A stretch of DNA of 64,000 bases. Origin: Brachynemurus nebulosus (taxonomy: Eukaryota > Arthropoda > Insecta > Neuroptera > Myrmeleontidae). A model generated the notes under the pieces. The model was not told where the DNA came from and did not search any database. It saw only the letters and a list, made by a program, of their open reading frames with translations. Of this stretch, positions 48,390 to 58,013 are shown in pieces. The DNA lies in contig JAPWDM010000005.1 in NCBI GenBank assembly GCA_035578155.1, positions 18,226,877 to 18,290,876 on the forward strand, written 5' to 3'. The position numbers were made by a program, and so were the translations under genes. Each line of letters starts with the position of its first letter. The first letter of the stretch is position 1.

Positions 48390-48795
48390 AATCCAAAAAT
48401 CACCTAAACTTTCCCTATATATGTAGGTAATTATTGCAATTTACCAATATTATAAAAAATGAAATAATATACGTAAAACTATTCTCTTGTGTAAATTAAT
48501 TCTTTATTTTGTTTAAAAAAGTAATTTTATAGGGAAATCGTTTTGAGTTATGTATATTTTACGAATTTTTTTTTATTCGGTCCCGATCCACCGCATAAAC
48601 TAAATATATGTTGTAAGTAAGTATCTGACAATATTTGCTACTGGTGTTAAGAATCGAATGTGATATGAAATAAGTAAATTTGAGTTTGTATTACTTGAAA
48701 CACGCTGGTGCTAATTATTTCACTTTGATTAGAAGTGTGAAATAAATCTATTATTCTATTGATTTACAATGTCTACATATGCAATGTTAATGTTA
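48390..48795. other. No gene recognised
   Basis: AT-rich. Nothing assignable. Confidence 0.35.
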
Positions 48796-48801
48796 TATAT
48801 A

Positions 48802-48941
48802 CAGGGTGTCAGAGAAATAAGTGTTAATATTTTGAGAGGTGACTCATAGCACCCTGTAGACACTAAAACCGCAGGAACTTTTTCGGAATTAACAGTCGCG
48901 TCACCCCTCAAAAAGATAAGAGTTATTTCCTTTGCACCCTG
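48802..48941 (+). mobile_element. Mariner-type MITE, copy 1 (140 bp)
   Basis: Begins CAGGGTGTCAGAGAAATAAG and ends in the imperfect inverse CTTTGCACCCTG, with TA on both sides. The same unit is present in inverted orientation at 49005-49146. Confidence 0.7.
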
Positions 48942-49004
48942 TATATAATATATACATACACACATATATAACATATATATGTATGTGTGTATATATATTA
49001 TATA

Positions 49005-49146
49005 CAGGGTGTAAAGGAAATAACTCTTATCCTCTTGCGGGGGGAAACGCGACTATTAATTCCGAAAAAATTCCTGCCGTTTTAGTGTCTAGAGGGTGCT
49101 ATGAGTCACCCCTCAAAATATTAACACTTATTTCTCTGACACCCTG
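49005..49146 (-). mobile_element. Mariner-type MITE, copy 2 (142 bp)
   Basis: Inverted copy of the MITE at 48802. It begins CAGGGTGTAAAGGAAATAAC and ends TTTCTCTGACACCCTG, TA-flanked. Between the two copies lies a palindromic TA/CA-rich spacer. Confidence 0.7.
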
Positions 49147-49206
49147 TATATAGAGCCGTCTTACCAAACAGATACGGTAGGAGCTGCTTATGGGGTCTAG
49201 ACCAGG

Positions 49207-49207
<1 letters not shown>

Positions 49208-49289
<82 letters not shown>
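49208..49289. repeat. (TA)n microsatellite
   Basis: About 80 bp of TA. Confidence 0.95.
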
Positions 49290-49291
<2 letters not shown>

Positions 49292-49294
49292 TAT

Positions 49295-51205
49295 ATCAAA
49301 AATATTTCGTCATAATATATTGTTGTAAAACGTTATAATATGTAGGTTTGTTTACGTCTAATTGACTGTTTTTTAATTAACTGCGTAATTACCCGTATAA
49401 TTGGTTGGATTACCGTAATTTAATTAAGCCCCATAATTAACTTTATTACCTGTATATACTGCATGGACAAAACTGTCAGAATACTATTAAGTGATTTATT
49501 GTCGAAAACATACAAATATGTATTAAATTTTAAAAATATTTGCAGCTTATGAATAAAGATTGCGTCCAGCTATCTGTAATAGTTAATATAAAAATGTTTG
49601 CTGCTTTATGTTTGTCTATTTAGTTTAGGTAATGAATTTTTGGACCATTTTTTTGCGACAGTACCTTAAATTAAACACTATTGAGCCTGTTTTTAAGATT
49701 TTGAACAAATCAAGTCCAAAAATCTTATAATTTCGTCATTTCCTACATTTTTTGGACTATAAAAATCAGATTTTGTATGCTATTGGTAAAGTTTTAATTA
49801 ACAATAACCACAAAAACTATTTTCTTAAGATCTTGGGCCTTGGGCCTTTTCGTTGGAATTATTTTGATCAGTAATTTTAAGAGTTACAAAAGTACAAAAG
49901 AAAAACAAAATGAAATCCAACAAATTTGAATAAATTACAGCTATAGTTGATACTCATTCATAAGAACTTTCAATTAATGTTAACTTTAGAAGATTCAGCC
50001 AGTAAAAATTTTACATTTCTGTTATACTTTATATATACCAACGTAAAATATATATGCACCGATGTCACATAAAATAGCTCATTTGAATAGTTACTCATAC
50101 ACAATTAAATATCCCTCTTATAAATATGTAACTACAACATTCTTTTTCACTGAGTTATAACTTCAATTTGGGGAATTTCGAGCTCTAAACATTTTTCCAC
50201 AAATTTTCGAAAAATCAGAAAAAAACTACTGTTTTTGAACAAACAAATATCTTTATACCTCTTACATTGTTTTGTTCATATTTGAATAGGTTCAGTTCAT
50301 TTGGTCCAATTATAAATTTTTAAATTTTACAAATTATATAGCTATACCATCCACTTTATCAATGCGTGGCCCAAAATAATGGAATATTTAAGTGGTAATC
50401 GAAAATTCAAAATCATTTGAATGTGTAATTTGTTGTTATACATACATAATTACACGGTTATTCATAGATACTTATTAATGCAACAACCAGTATATTTTTC
50501 CATAGATAACTCATTCGGGACACAAAGTATGATTTGTATTCAAAATCCACTGTCAAGAGCGGATATAGAAGGGTGACCATTGGGATTATGGCGTCCCACT
50601 CTCCTCAAACGGTAATAAATAACAAATTCTACAAAAAAAAAAAATGTTCAATGCCTTAAAAAACTCAAATAAGACTTTAATTGAGGAACCTTGATTTTTA
50701 TTTTAATTTGATGACGTCATCAAGTTTACAAAAATTATTCAATACCTTCAATGTTCTTCTTATTTTTATCAAAATTAGCTTGTCGAATTGATCGTGATTA
50801 CCACAACGACTACTAAATCGGCTAGTGTGACCCACGTTTTACATAAAATAATTTGAACCCCTCGTAATTAAAGAGGTGGATACGGTCCTGTCTACTGTGA
50901 TTTTCTTTTAATTAATATTCAAACTACATTTGTACGATTCATTTTTGTTTGTTCTAACAAAAAAAAAAAAAAAACAACTATTTTTTTGAATTGATTGTAG
51001 TACACAAACTTTTTATTTTAATTATAATTGCATTATCTATTGTTTTGTGGATAGCTTTGGTTGAATAAATACCAAAATTGTAACATTTTTCTGTTCATTG
51101 AAAAACCAATTTCAAAGAGGTCACTTGCTGCTGAAGTCATGTAATCAATTTTTAATTAAGTATAATGGTTTTCGTTCAGTTGAAAAAATGTAATATTTTA
51201 TTTTT
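49295..51205. other. No gene recognised
   Basis: AT-rich. No frame with a recognisable motif. If the terminal exons at 51.2 kb belong to a host gene on the plus strand, this stretch would be its intron. Confidence 0.35.
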
Positions 51206-51212
51206 AATTTAG

Positions 51213-51565
51213 CAAAACGATTATACAGAAGCTAGTGTGGCTTAAAAAGGTTGAATTGCTGCGAAAAAATGATCAAACGAGTTAAAACCAATAAAATTGG
51301 AGAGATTTTAAAATAAGAAAAAAAAAAACAAAAACAAAAACAAACTATCTATTGTTTGGCAAAATTACGCGTTTTTATGGAAAATGGGGTATTTTTGTTA
51401 TATTACAATGAAAAATGTTCTTAAACAGATTCCGATTCTGGATTGTTGGCTAAAAAAGAAAATAGGAGCAATCTTTTGGATGAGCCATTTTTTTTAGTAG
51501 GTAAACACGTGACTGACGAAGAGCTAGATATAATCAAAAAAATGCTATATTTTCTTGGAGATTAA
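51213..51565 (+). CDS. Candidate terminal exons of an unidentified host gene
   Basis: Two exons can be read. Exon A is 51213-51280, after the acceptor TTTTTAATTTAG and before a weak GTTAAA donor; it encodes KTIIQKLVWLKKVELLRKND. Exon B is 51429-51565, after the acceptor TTCTTAAACAG; it encodes a hydrophilic tail including DEPFFLVGKH, VTDEELDIIKKM and LYFLGD before a TAA. Exon A ends one base into a codon and exon B supplies the other two, so the phases agree. The combined segment is about 66 residues with balanced amino-acid use, unlike the Asn/Lys/Ile-rich chance frames nearby. I do not recognise the family. Upstream exons would have to be far away. It could still be a chance frame or a decayed transposon gene. 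Confidence 0.4.
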
Positions 51566-51910
51566 AATTTTATTTATGGGATTATGATAACTGAATATTA
51601 ATTTTTTATGTATTAAATCATGCGTAAACATTAAATATAATTTTATATATATATAAAAAAAAAAAAATTGATATTTAAATATAGATTGGAAAAAAATTGA
51701 AATTATACCTCATTAAACAATTTTATAAAATAATCTTTTATTGTTTCTATTACTGGTGTTAATATTGTAAAACGATTCTATTTGAATGACTTTTATCAGT
51801 ATATTTTTTGTATAAAAAATTTTATACTTTTTTGTTTTATAAAAAAAAGGGTATATTTGCTTTCTCGTTTGTGATTTTAATAAAACTTTTTTGTTGTGAT
51901 TCGTTTTCAG

Positions 51911-51993
51911 AAATCGTTAAATACCATTCGATTGGACAAGTAAGTAATAGTATTAGGCAAGGAAAGTATTTACCGTTATCAGTATTAGAGTAA
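51911..51993 (+). CDS. Possible alternative terminal exon
   Basis: After the acceptor GATTCGTTTTCAG a frame encodes IVKYHSIGQVSNSIRQGKY and ends PLSVLE-stop at 51993. Its acceptor phase is the same as that of the exon at 51429, so it could replace that exon. Alternatively the GTAAGT at 51940 could act as a donor and make this a 29-nt internal exon. A further protein-like frame in another phase follows at 52012-52106 (INFLKTEWSFDNLEMKFAVL). Evidence is only sequence character and splice signals. Confidence 0.25.
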
Positions 51994-52109
51994 TATTATA
52001 AATGACAAAATCAACTTTCTGAAGACAGAGTGGAGTTTTGATAATTTGGAGATGAAATTTGCAGTTTTGTTGTCGAAACAACTTAAACAGCAAGTATGAT
52101 TTACGTAAG

Positions 52110-52830
52110 TATAACAAGAAACTAGATTTCCTGTTGATATTATACATTTAATTTTGGCGCAAGTCTAAAGATTACGAATTAGTTTTGTTTATCTATCATA
52201 TTTGATGACGCCATCACGTTAAATTTATTGAATAAATCAATTAATCTTTAGAAAAACCATCTAAGTTACTTTTAATGTTGTAAAATTGGAATGTATCTGA
52301 TATATTAATTAATTTTCATTTTTGAAAAAGATTGTGCAACTACTGGGAAATGTTACATCACATGCATCTGGTATACTTAGGCGTAAATATAGTGAGCGAC
52401 AATTATGTTGGTTTACCCAAGTTGAGGATCGAAACTGTTAATATCTAAGTATAAATAAAATATGTATTTTCACTCGGGTAACCCAAGAATTTGTCATTCA
52501 CAATAATTATTAATGAGTGTGGAAAATTTTGTTTTTTCCTGGACAACAAAGAGGCAACTTGGGTTTACAAGAATCTGTACGTAGATACAATTCATAGCTA
52601 GTCATTGATTATTATATCATGTCAGAGTTAGAACACGTTGTCCCGTCTCCCCGCTATAACCGTCGTTATGGCATTCATGTTACAACATTTTACATGAAAG
52701 ACTGAACGTGTTGTATAGCGAATAACTGGAATTTTAGAATGTGATTCGGATGAATGTGTTTAAAGGTTCGCATTGCATGGAAATGCAGTTTCTACATACC
52801 GAAGTGTATACAAGAAAATACGTTTTGAAG
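52110..52830. other. No gene recognised
   Basis: AT-rich. The last 100 bp could be further decayed LINE sequence. Confidence 0.3.
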
Positions 52831-53117
52831 TAAATAGGCAGGCACATCATTGATAATATTATTGAAGTACAATATAGTAGGTATTCGGACGATTGGACAC
52901 GCAATGTGCATAGCCTATATTCAGGAGTTATATTATTAGAGCAGAAACAAAACAAGCACCCATTTCAAGGCATGCATTACAGAACATTTTAACATGGTGG
53001 TGGAAACTTTTAAACATGAGTAACGATCGACGGCCTAAAATTTACTATGAACGACTATACGAATTAGATAGCAGCCCATTTAATAATAAGAAATATAATT
53101 CGGTCACAAACCTAAAA

Positions 53118-53574
53118 TAGGGATGCTCGATATTAGAAAAACATCGATATTGACATCGATGTTAACATCGATTCAAGAGTATCGATTCAAGAGTATTACT
53201 CTTTGCAAAAAAGTCACTTTGTTAGAAGTTTCCCTTTTAATCTGTTTCTTTGTTGATACAAATGCTGCCCAGCTTTTGAAAAAAGTCTCTCTGAAGCTGT
53301 TGAAGTTGCTGTGAAATACAAATATTTAATGGCAATTTTTTTCAAGTAATAAGTGGATCCTAGAACTTGCCATAAAAGTAATGGATCTTGTTTTAAATCA
53401 GCTACAGGACTTTTTAACTACTGGATAGCTTAGAGTAATATCGATGTTTCGATATTATTTTCGTAACATCGATGTGCCGATGTTATCAAGGACATAACAT
53501 CGATGTTTTTACATCGATGTTTTCCCCCTAAACATCGATGTTTTTCTACGATCGATGAATATCGATCATCCCTA
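53118..53574 (-). mobile_element. Non-autonomous hAT element, 457 bp, within the LINE
   Basis: Ends TAGGGATGCTCGAT (left) and TAGGGATGATCGAT (right, minus strand) are flanked by a perfect 8-bp duplication ACCTAAAA (53110-53117 and 53575-53582). Subterminal ACATCGATGT words are abundant. The minus strand at about 53215-53400 encodes the same hAT C-terminal dimerisation remnant as the longer copy at 32986-33535 (ERLFSKAGQHL). It differs from that copy by internal deletion. Confidence 0.85.
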
Positions 53575-54065
53575 ACCTAAAAGAAATCGTTACACAGTTA
53601 GGTTTTAGCGAATTATGGGAGGTGCAGTCCGCTAATGTAGTTCGAGGCTCTATAGATAGCATGTTACAAGAGTATTGTAGCCAATTTACGGAAAATGATA
53701 GAGCCCGAATATATAGTTCATCTTACACGGAAAAAAAGAATTATTCCCATCAAATAAATTTTATTCCAGTCAAATAAAATTTTTGTTTGCATACCGTCAA
53801 ATAAGCTTTTTATTTCAACCAATTAATTTTTTTGTTTGAAATTATTCTCAGTTTCAAACAGAAAATCAGTTCATTAGAATTAAGAAAAAATTTAATCAAA
53901 TAAAAAGTATAATTCAGACAATTACTAACATATTTAAATGAAATAATTCTATAGTTTGCACAAAACAAAGATGTTGCTTATATGAATTTGAATAACGATC
54001 TGTTGAAATAATATTTTGTTTCAATGAAATAAGGATTTTATTTGAACTAAACATTTTATTATATA

Positions 54066-54250
54066 GGTGAATTCATTTTCTTATTTGAATGAAATAAATA
54101 ATTTATTTCAATTAACAATTATTGTTAATCCACTGTATTTTATTTTTATTTAAGTGAATTCATTTTCTTATTTGACTGAAATAAATAATTTATTTCAGTT
54201 AACAATTATTGTTAATCCACTGTATTTTATTTTTATTTGAATTAAGTAGT
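54066..54250. repeat. Two-unit ~94-bp tandem duplication in the EnSpm subterminal region
   Basis: GTGAATTCATTTTCTTATTT and the following ACAATTATTGTTAATCCACTG occur twice, at about 54067-54160 and 54161-54250, with only a few differences. The unit consists of the subterminal words typical of this element. Confidence 0.85.
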
Positions 54251-54384
54251 ATTTCTTATTTATCTGAAACATAAATAAACATGTATTGGATACAATAAAT
54301 AAAACGCGTTTATTTGTTAATATTGTATTTTGTTTGTAAGATGTACTACATTATTATTAATAATATGACAATCAAATAATATTA

Positions 54385-54752
54385 GGGCGATTCTCGCGTG
54401 ACATTTTTGCAACAAAAAAATTTTTTTTAATTAAATTAATAACAAACAAAACAAAAAGTTTATAACACGAGGCAACTGGATGAAAATTTTTTGAACATAT
54501 TTTAATTTATATCTGAAATGCAGTACTCCAAATATAAGACATAAACTTCGTTTCGTACGATGTCCCGTGCGTCACGTGAGTTTATGCCTTATATCTTGAG
54601 TACTGAATTTCAGATAAAAATTAGAATATGCTCAAAAAAATTTACTTCATTTTCTGCGTATTATAAACATTTTGTTTTGTTTATTATTAATAGCATTTTT
54701 TTTTAAATGTTTTTGTTGTAAAAATGTCCTGTGCGTCACGCGAGAATCGCCC
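54385..54752. mobile_element. Palindromic MITE, 368 bp, inside the EnSpm element
   Basis: Ends GGGCGATTCTCGCGTGAC on both strands, bordered by ATTA (54381-54384 and 54753-54756), a 4-bp target duplication. The arms remain complementary almost to the centre (TATCTGAAATGCAGTACTCC opposite its inverse). There is a CG-containing centre GTCCCGTGCGTCACGTGAG. No coding frame. The superfamily cannot be set from the sequence; a 4-bp duplication occurs in Chapaev and Sola1 elements. Confidence 0.75.
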
Positions 54753-54795
54753 ATTACATAATAACAAAATTACACAAAAGTACCAATTAATAAAA

Positions 54796-57228
54796 TCAAA
54801 TGCGTAAAGAAATCAAATTCTTGCCATTACCAATGGTATGATAATTATGTGGAAATAAAGAGTACAGTTCTTTTACACATCTAATATCCCATTCTACATT
54901 TTCATGATTTATGACTACCTCATATGCTTGTCTGTGTAAATCATAACCAATAGTTTTTAGTATTTTTAAAACAAAATATATTTCTTTATTTTTACTACTT
55001 AATATATATTTTATTAAACCAAATAAAGGATAATCTTCATCTATAAAACTAATTAATAAAATGTAACCAGGTTTGTATAACATACCATTCAATTTATATC
55101 GATTATAACTTAGACAATTTTCCTGGAAATTTAAAGGTAATTTTTTATAAAAGAAAATATAATCCTCTAAAGATTTTATAAACGTCACATCTGTACTGTA
55201 ATCTATTTTATCTGAAAATCCCAAATTACTAGAGAGACGATAACAAAATTTTAGTTGATGTTTGAGAGCTAAGGTGTATGGTATATTTTTTCGACATGCT
55301 ATTACATTAGCATTAGTTTTGAATTCCTTATGTTTTGCTTCGTACCGCATACATGAAAAATTTACTAAAGGTCCAAAACGATATAAAATTTCAGGATAAT
55401 GAATTATTATGTGATGTTTTGGTTTGAGTTTTTCGTTAAATAATTTTAAATACAGTACATGATGTTCTTGTATTAAAGTTGCCAATAATTTAATGGCACC
55501 TTTATGTAATGTATTACTAAATGAAATAGCAACAATTTCTTTTAATATCAAGTAAAGTTCCCACACATTATCGTCAATAGGTACAAAATCTCCAGCAATA
55601 ATACCAAAATAAGTAACAAATGCAAGCATTTCTGATGCTGACATAATGACATACTCATTATTTATATGTTCTTTAGACAACAATGGAATTTTATTTCCAA
55701 CATTACAATTCTCAGAATGATTAAAAAATTTGAGTTTATTATTTAAATGTTTTAATGTAACAAATTTTTTATCTTTTATTATATATTTTAAAATCTTTGC
55801 CATATCATATCTACAAACTCCTTCCAATAAATCATGCATTACATCACATGATATATTTTTAGTTACATGAAAATGAGACAATTGATTCCAAACTGATTCT
55901 TCTTTAATTCCGTTTGTTTTACAATTAACGTCTGTATTGTAAGTTATATTATTTCTTAATAGTGACTTATCTTCTGTCACTTGACTCTGTGTAAGAGATT
56001 TATCAGCTTTACATGTACGACAAAAATAAGAACCCGAAAAATTTTCACTGTAACCTAATATTGAATTTAATCCTAAATTATCTCCTAATATAAGTATTAC
56101 ATTGAAAAATATTTGATATTTTTTATTATTAACAATAATTTCAATTCCCTTTTCATATAGTTCTACACATTCGTTAATTAATTTAGAAAATGTTGCTCTA
56201 TTGCCGAAATTTACTCGATCTTGTGAAAAAAACAACTGTGCCAGAAATATATTTTCTAAACGTGAAGCATACTTTGGTGGAATACAAGCTAATGAAAAAT
56301 ATATTGCACCTAACTTGTATATAGATGCGTGGCTACCCAATACATTTCCAATTTGAAAATCATCAAAGAAAATATATAACGGCAAAACAGTTTTATCATA
56401 AAAATTACATTTTAATTCATTCCATACTATTCCATTAAAAACACTTTGTACGTTTTCACTATCGTAACAATCTTCCATATAACTAATTATTGACTGAAAT
56501 ACAAACGGTAACTCTAAAAAACACTTAAGCACTTCTTTCATAGAAACAAATTGTCCTAAATTATCCTTTATTTGCATAGATGAAACCTCTTGATTACTTT
56601 TTTGAAATTCAGACGTTCCAATAACAAACGGAACTGGTTTAATTAAAAAATTTGAACGTTCAAAATATTGAAGTCTTAAATATTCTGATTCAAAACCACT
56701 AAAAGGAGATTGTAGTTCAGAAATAATATTTTTAATATCAGCCAATATGGATTCAAAAGAATCAGTCTGTCCTCTAACAGAATTTAATAAGTTAATTTTA
56801 GTATTCAGCTGTGTCACAACATTACAGTTAAATATTTCACTTACGAATTCAATTATATCTTGTATCACTGATCGTGTAACAGTATTATTGTTATATAGTT
56901 TTGAAATAAATTTCTGTATTGATTGTTTGAATGTTATATCCGGATTCAATGGAAAACTTTCAAAAGTTTCAGATAATTTATTTTTATTAAATTTTTCAGT
57001 TTTATTGCTTAAATCTACATATTTTTTAGTAACTAAAGAACAATCTTCTATATTTGTTGTTTCATTTGAATGCTTAGAAATTAAATGTTTTTTGAAATTC
57101 CATATATCTTTATACAAACGTAAACATATGCTGCATTGAAAATTTGAAGAATATTGATGTGAAAACTTCAAATGAGAAAAAAATATTTGCATATCATTAA
57201 AAGAAATATTACATTCTAAACATTCCAT
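54796..57228 (-). CDS. EnSpm/CACTA transposase, 810 aa, with N-terminal zinc fingers
   Basis: Nuclear enzyme that cuts and moves the element. Two C2H2 fingers lie at the N-terminus (C3-C6-H19-H24 and C32-C35-H48-H53) and probably bind the subterminal words. The central part has IFFDDFQIGNVLGSHASIYK (D289/D290), LGDNLGLNSILGY (D383) with a following CRTCK knuckle, then CDVMHDLLEGVCRYD (residues 461-475). The DVMH box is shared with plant CACTA Tnp2-type transposases. MRYEAKHKEFK (E630) is the candidate third acidic residue. Assignment of the DDE triad is inference. One exon, no stop or frameshift over 810 codons. The ATG at 57228 is chosen because the first finger starts right after it (MECLECN). 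Composition is as AT-rich as its surroundings. The region just upstream consists of tandem copies of this gene's own start. Confidence 0.85.
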   Translation of the reverse strand: MECLECNISFNDMQIFFSHLKFSHQYSSNFQCSICLRLYKDIWNFKKHLISKHSNETTNIEDCSLVTKKYVDLSNKTEKFNKNKLSETFESFPLNPDITFKQSIQKFISKLYNNNTVTRSVIQDIIEFVSEIFNCNVVTQLNTKINLLNSVRGQTDSFESILADIKNIISELQSPFSGFESEYLRLQYFERSNFLIKPVPFVIGTSEFQKSNQEVSSMQIKDNLGQFVSMKEVLKCFLELPFVFQSIISYMEDCYDSENVQSVFNGIVWNELKCNFYDKTVLPLYIFFDDFQIGNVLGSHASIYKLGAIYFSLACIPPKYASRLENIFLAQLFFSQDRVNFGNRATFSKLINECVELYEKGIEIIVNNKKYQIFFNVILILGDNLGLNSILGYSENFSGSYFCRTCKADKSLTQSQVTEDKSLLRNNITYNTDVNCKTNGIKEESVWNQLSHFHVTKNISCDVMHDLLEGVCRYDMAKILKYIIKDKKFVTLKHLNNKLKFFNHSENCNVGNKIPLLSKEHINNEYVIMSASEMLAFVTYFGIIAGDFVPIDDNVWELYLILKEIVAISFSNTLHKGAIKLLATLIQEHHVLYLKLFNEKLKPKHHIIIHYPEILYRFGPLVNFSCMRYEAKHKEFKTNANVIACRKNIPYTLALKHQLKFCYRLSSNLGFSDKIDYSTDVTFIKSLEDYIFFYKKLPLNFQENCLSYNRYKLNGMLYKPGYILLISFIDEDYPLFGLIKYILSSKNKEIYFVLKILKTIGYDLHRQAYEVVINHENVEWDIRCVKELYSLFPHNYHTIGNGKNLISLRI

Positions 57229-57842
57229 TCTGAATAATAGTATTTGATATTTAATTCAATAAGTAAAAACAAATATATAAAATTTGAAGAATATTGATGT
57301 GAAAACTTCAAATGAGAAAAAAATATTTGCGTATCATTAAAAGAAATATTACATTCTAAACATTCTATTCTGAATAATAGTATTTGATATTTAATTCAAT
57401 AAGTGTAAAAACAAATATATAAAATTTGAAGAATATTGATGTGAAAACTTCAAATGAGAAAAATATTTGCATATCATTAAAATAAATATTACATTCTAAA
57501 CATTCCATTCTGAGTAATAGTATTTGATATTTAATTCAATAAGTAAAAACAGATATATAAAATTTGAAGAATATTGATGTGAAAACTTCAAATGAGAAAA
57601 AAATATTTGCGTATCATTAAAAGAAATATTACATTCTAAACATTCTATTCTGAATTATAGTATTTGATATTTAATTCAATAAGTGTAAAAACAAATATAT
57701 AAAATTTGAAGAATATTGATGTGAAAACTTCAAATGAGAAAAAAATATTTGCATATCATTAAAAGAAATATTACATTCTAAACATTCCATTCTGAATAAT
57801 AGTATTTCATATTTAATTCAATAAGTGTAAAAACAAATATAA
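57140..57842. repeat. Five ~140-bp tandem units containing the transposase start region
   Basis: Units start at about 57140, 57280, 57422, 57560 and 57702. Each carries (plus strand) AATTTGAAGAATATTGATGTG, CATTCTATTCTGAAT or a variant, and TATTTAATTCAATAAGTG. The first unit covers the true ATG and about 30 codons of the transposase with the first zinc finger. The other four are extra copies of that start plus its leader, so several upstream copies of MECLECN- or MECLEC-like starts precede the gene, each stopping within about 35 codons. Slippage or unequal crossing-over explains the array. Confidence 0.9.
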
Positions 57843-58013
57843 AAATATTTCGGAAATGAATTTTCAATTTTGGATATATAAATAATTCTTCAAATTGACA
57901 GTAAACAAATGTATTTACATTACAAAAATAATCATAAATGTATTTCAAAAGTAACTTTGAAATTTTAAATATCAAAATTTTAAATATTGTAATAAACAAA
58001 TGCAAATGGACTT

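Noticed and set aside
48761..49150. CRISPR-like or satellite array
   Set aside because: Only two inverted units with TA-flanked inverted ends, which is a MITE pair and not an array.
53123..53314. 63-codon plus-strand frame in the hAT element
   Set aside because: Antisense of the hATC remnant, which reads on the minus strand.
56747..57139. 130-codon plus-strand frame opposite the EnSpm transposase
   Set aside because: Antisense shadow of the transposase coding sequence.
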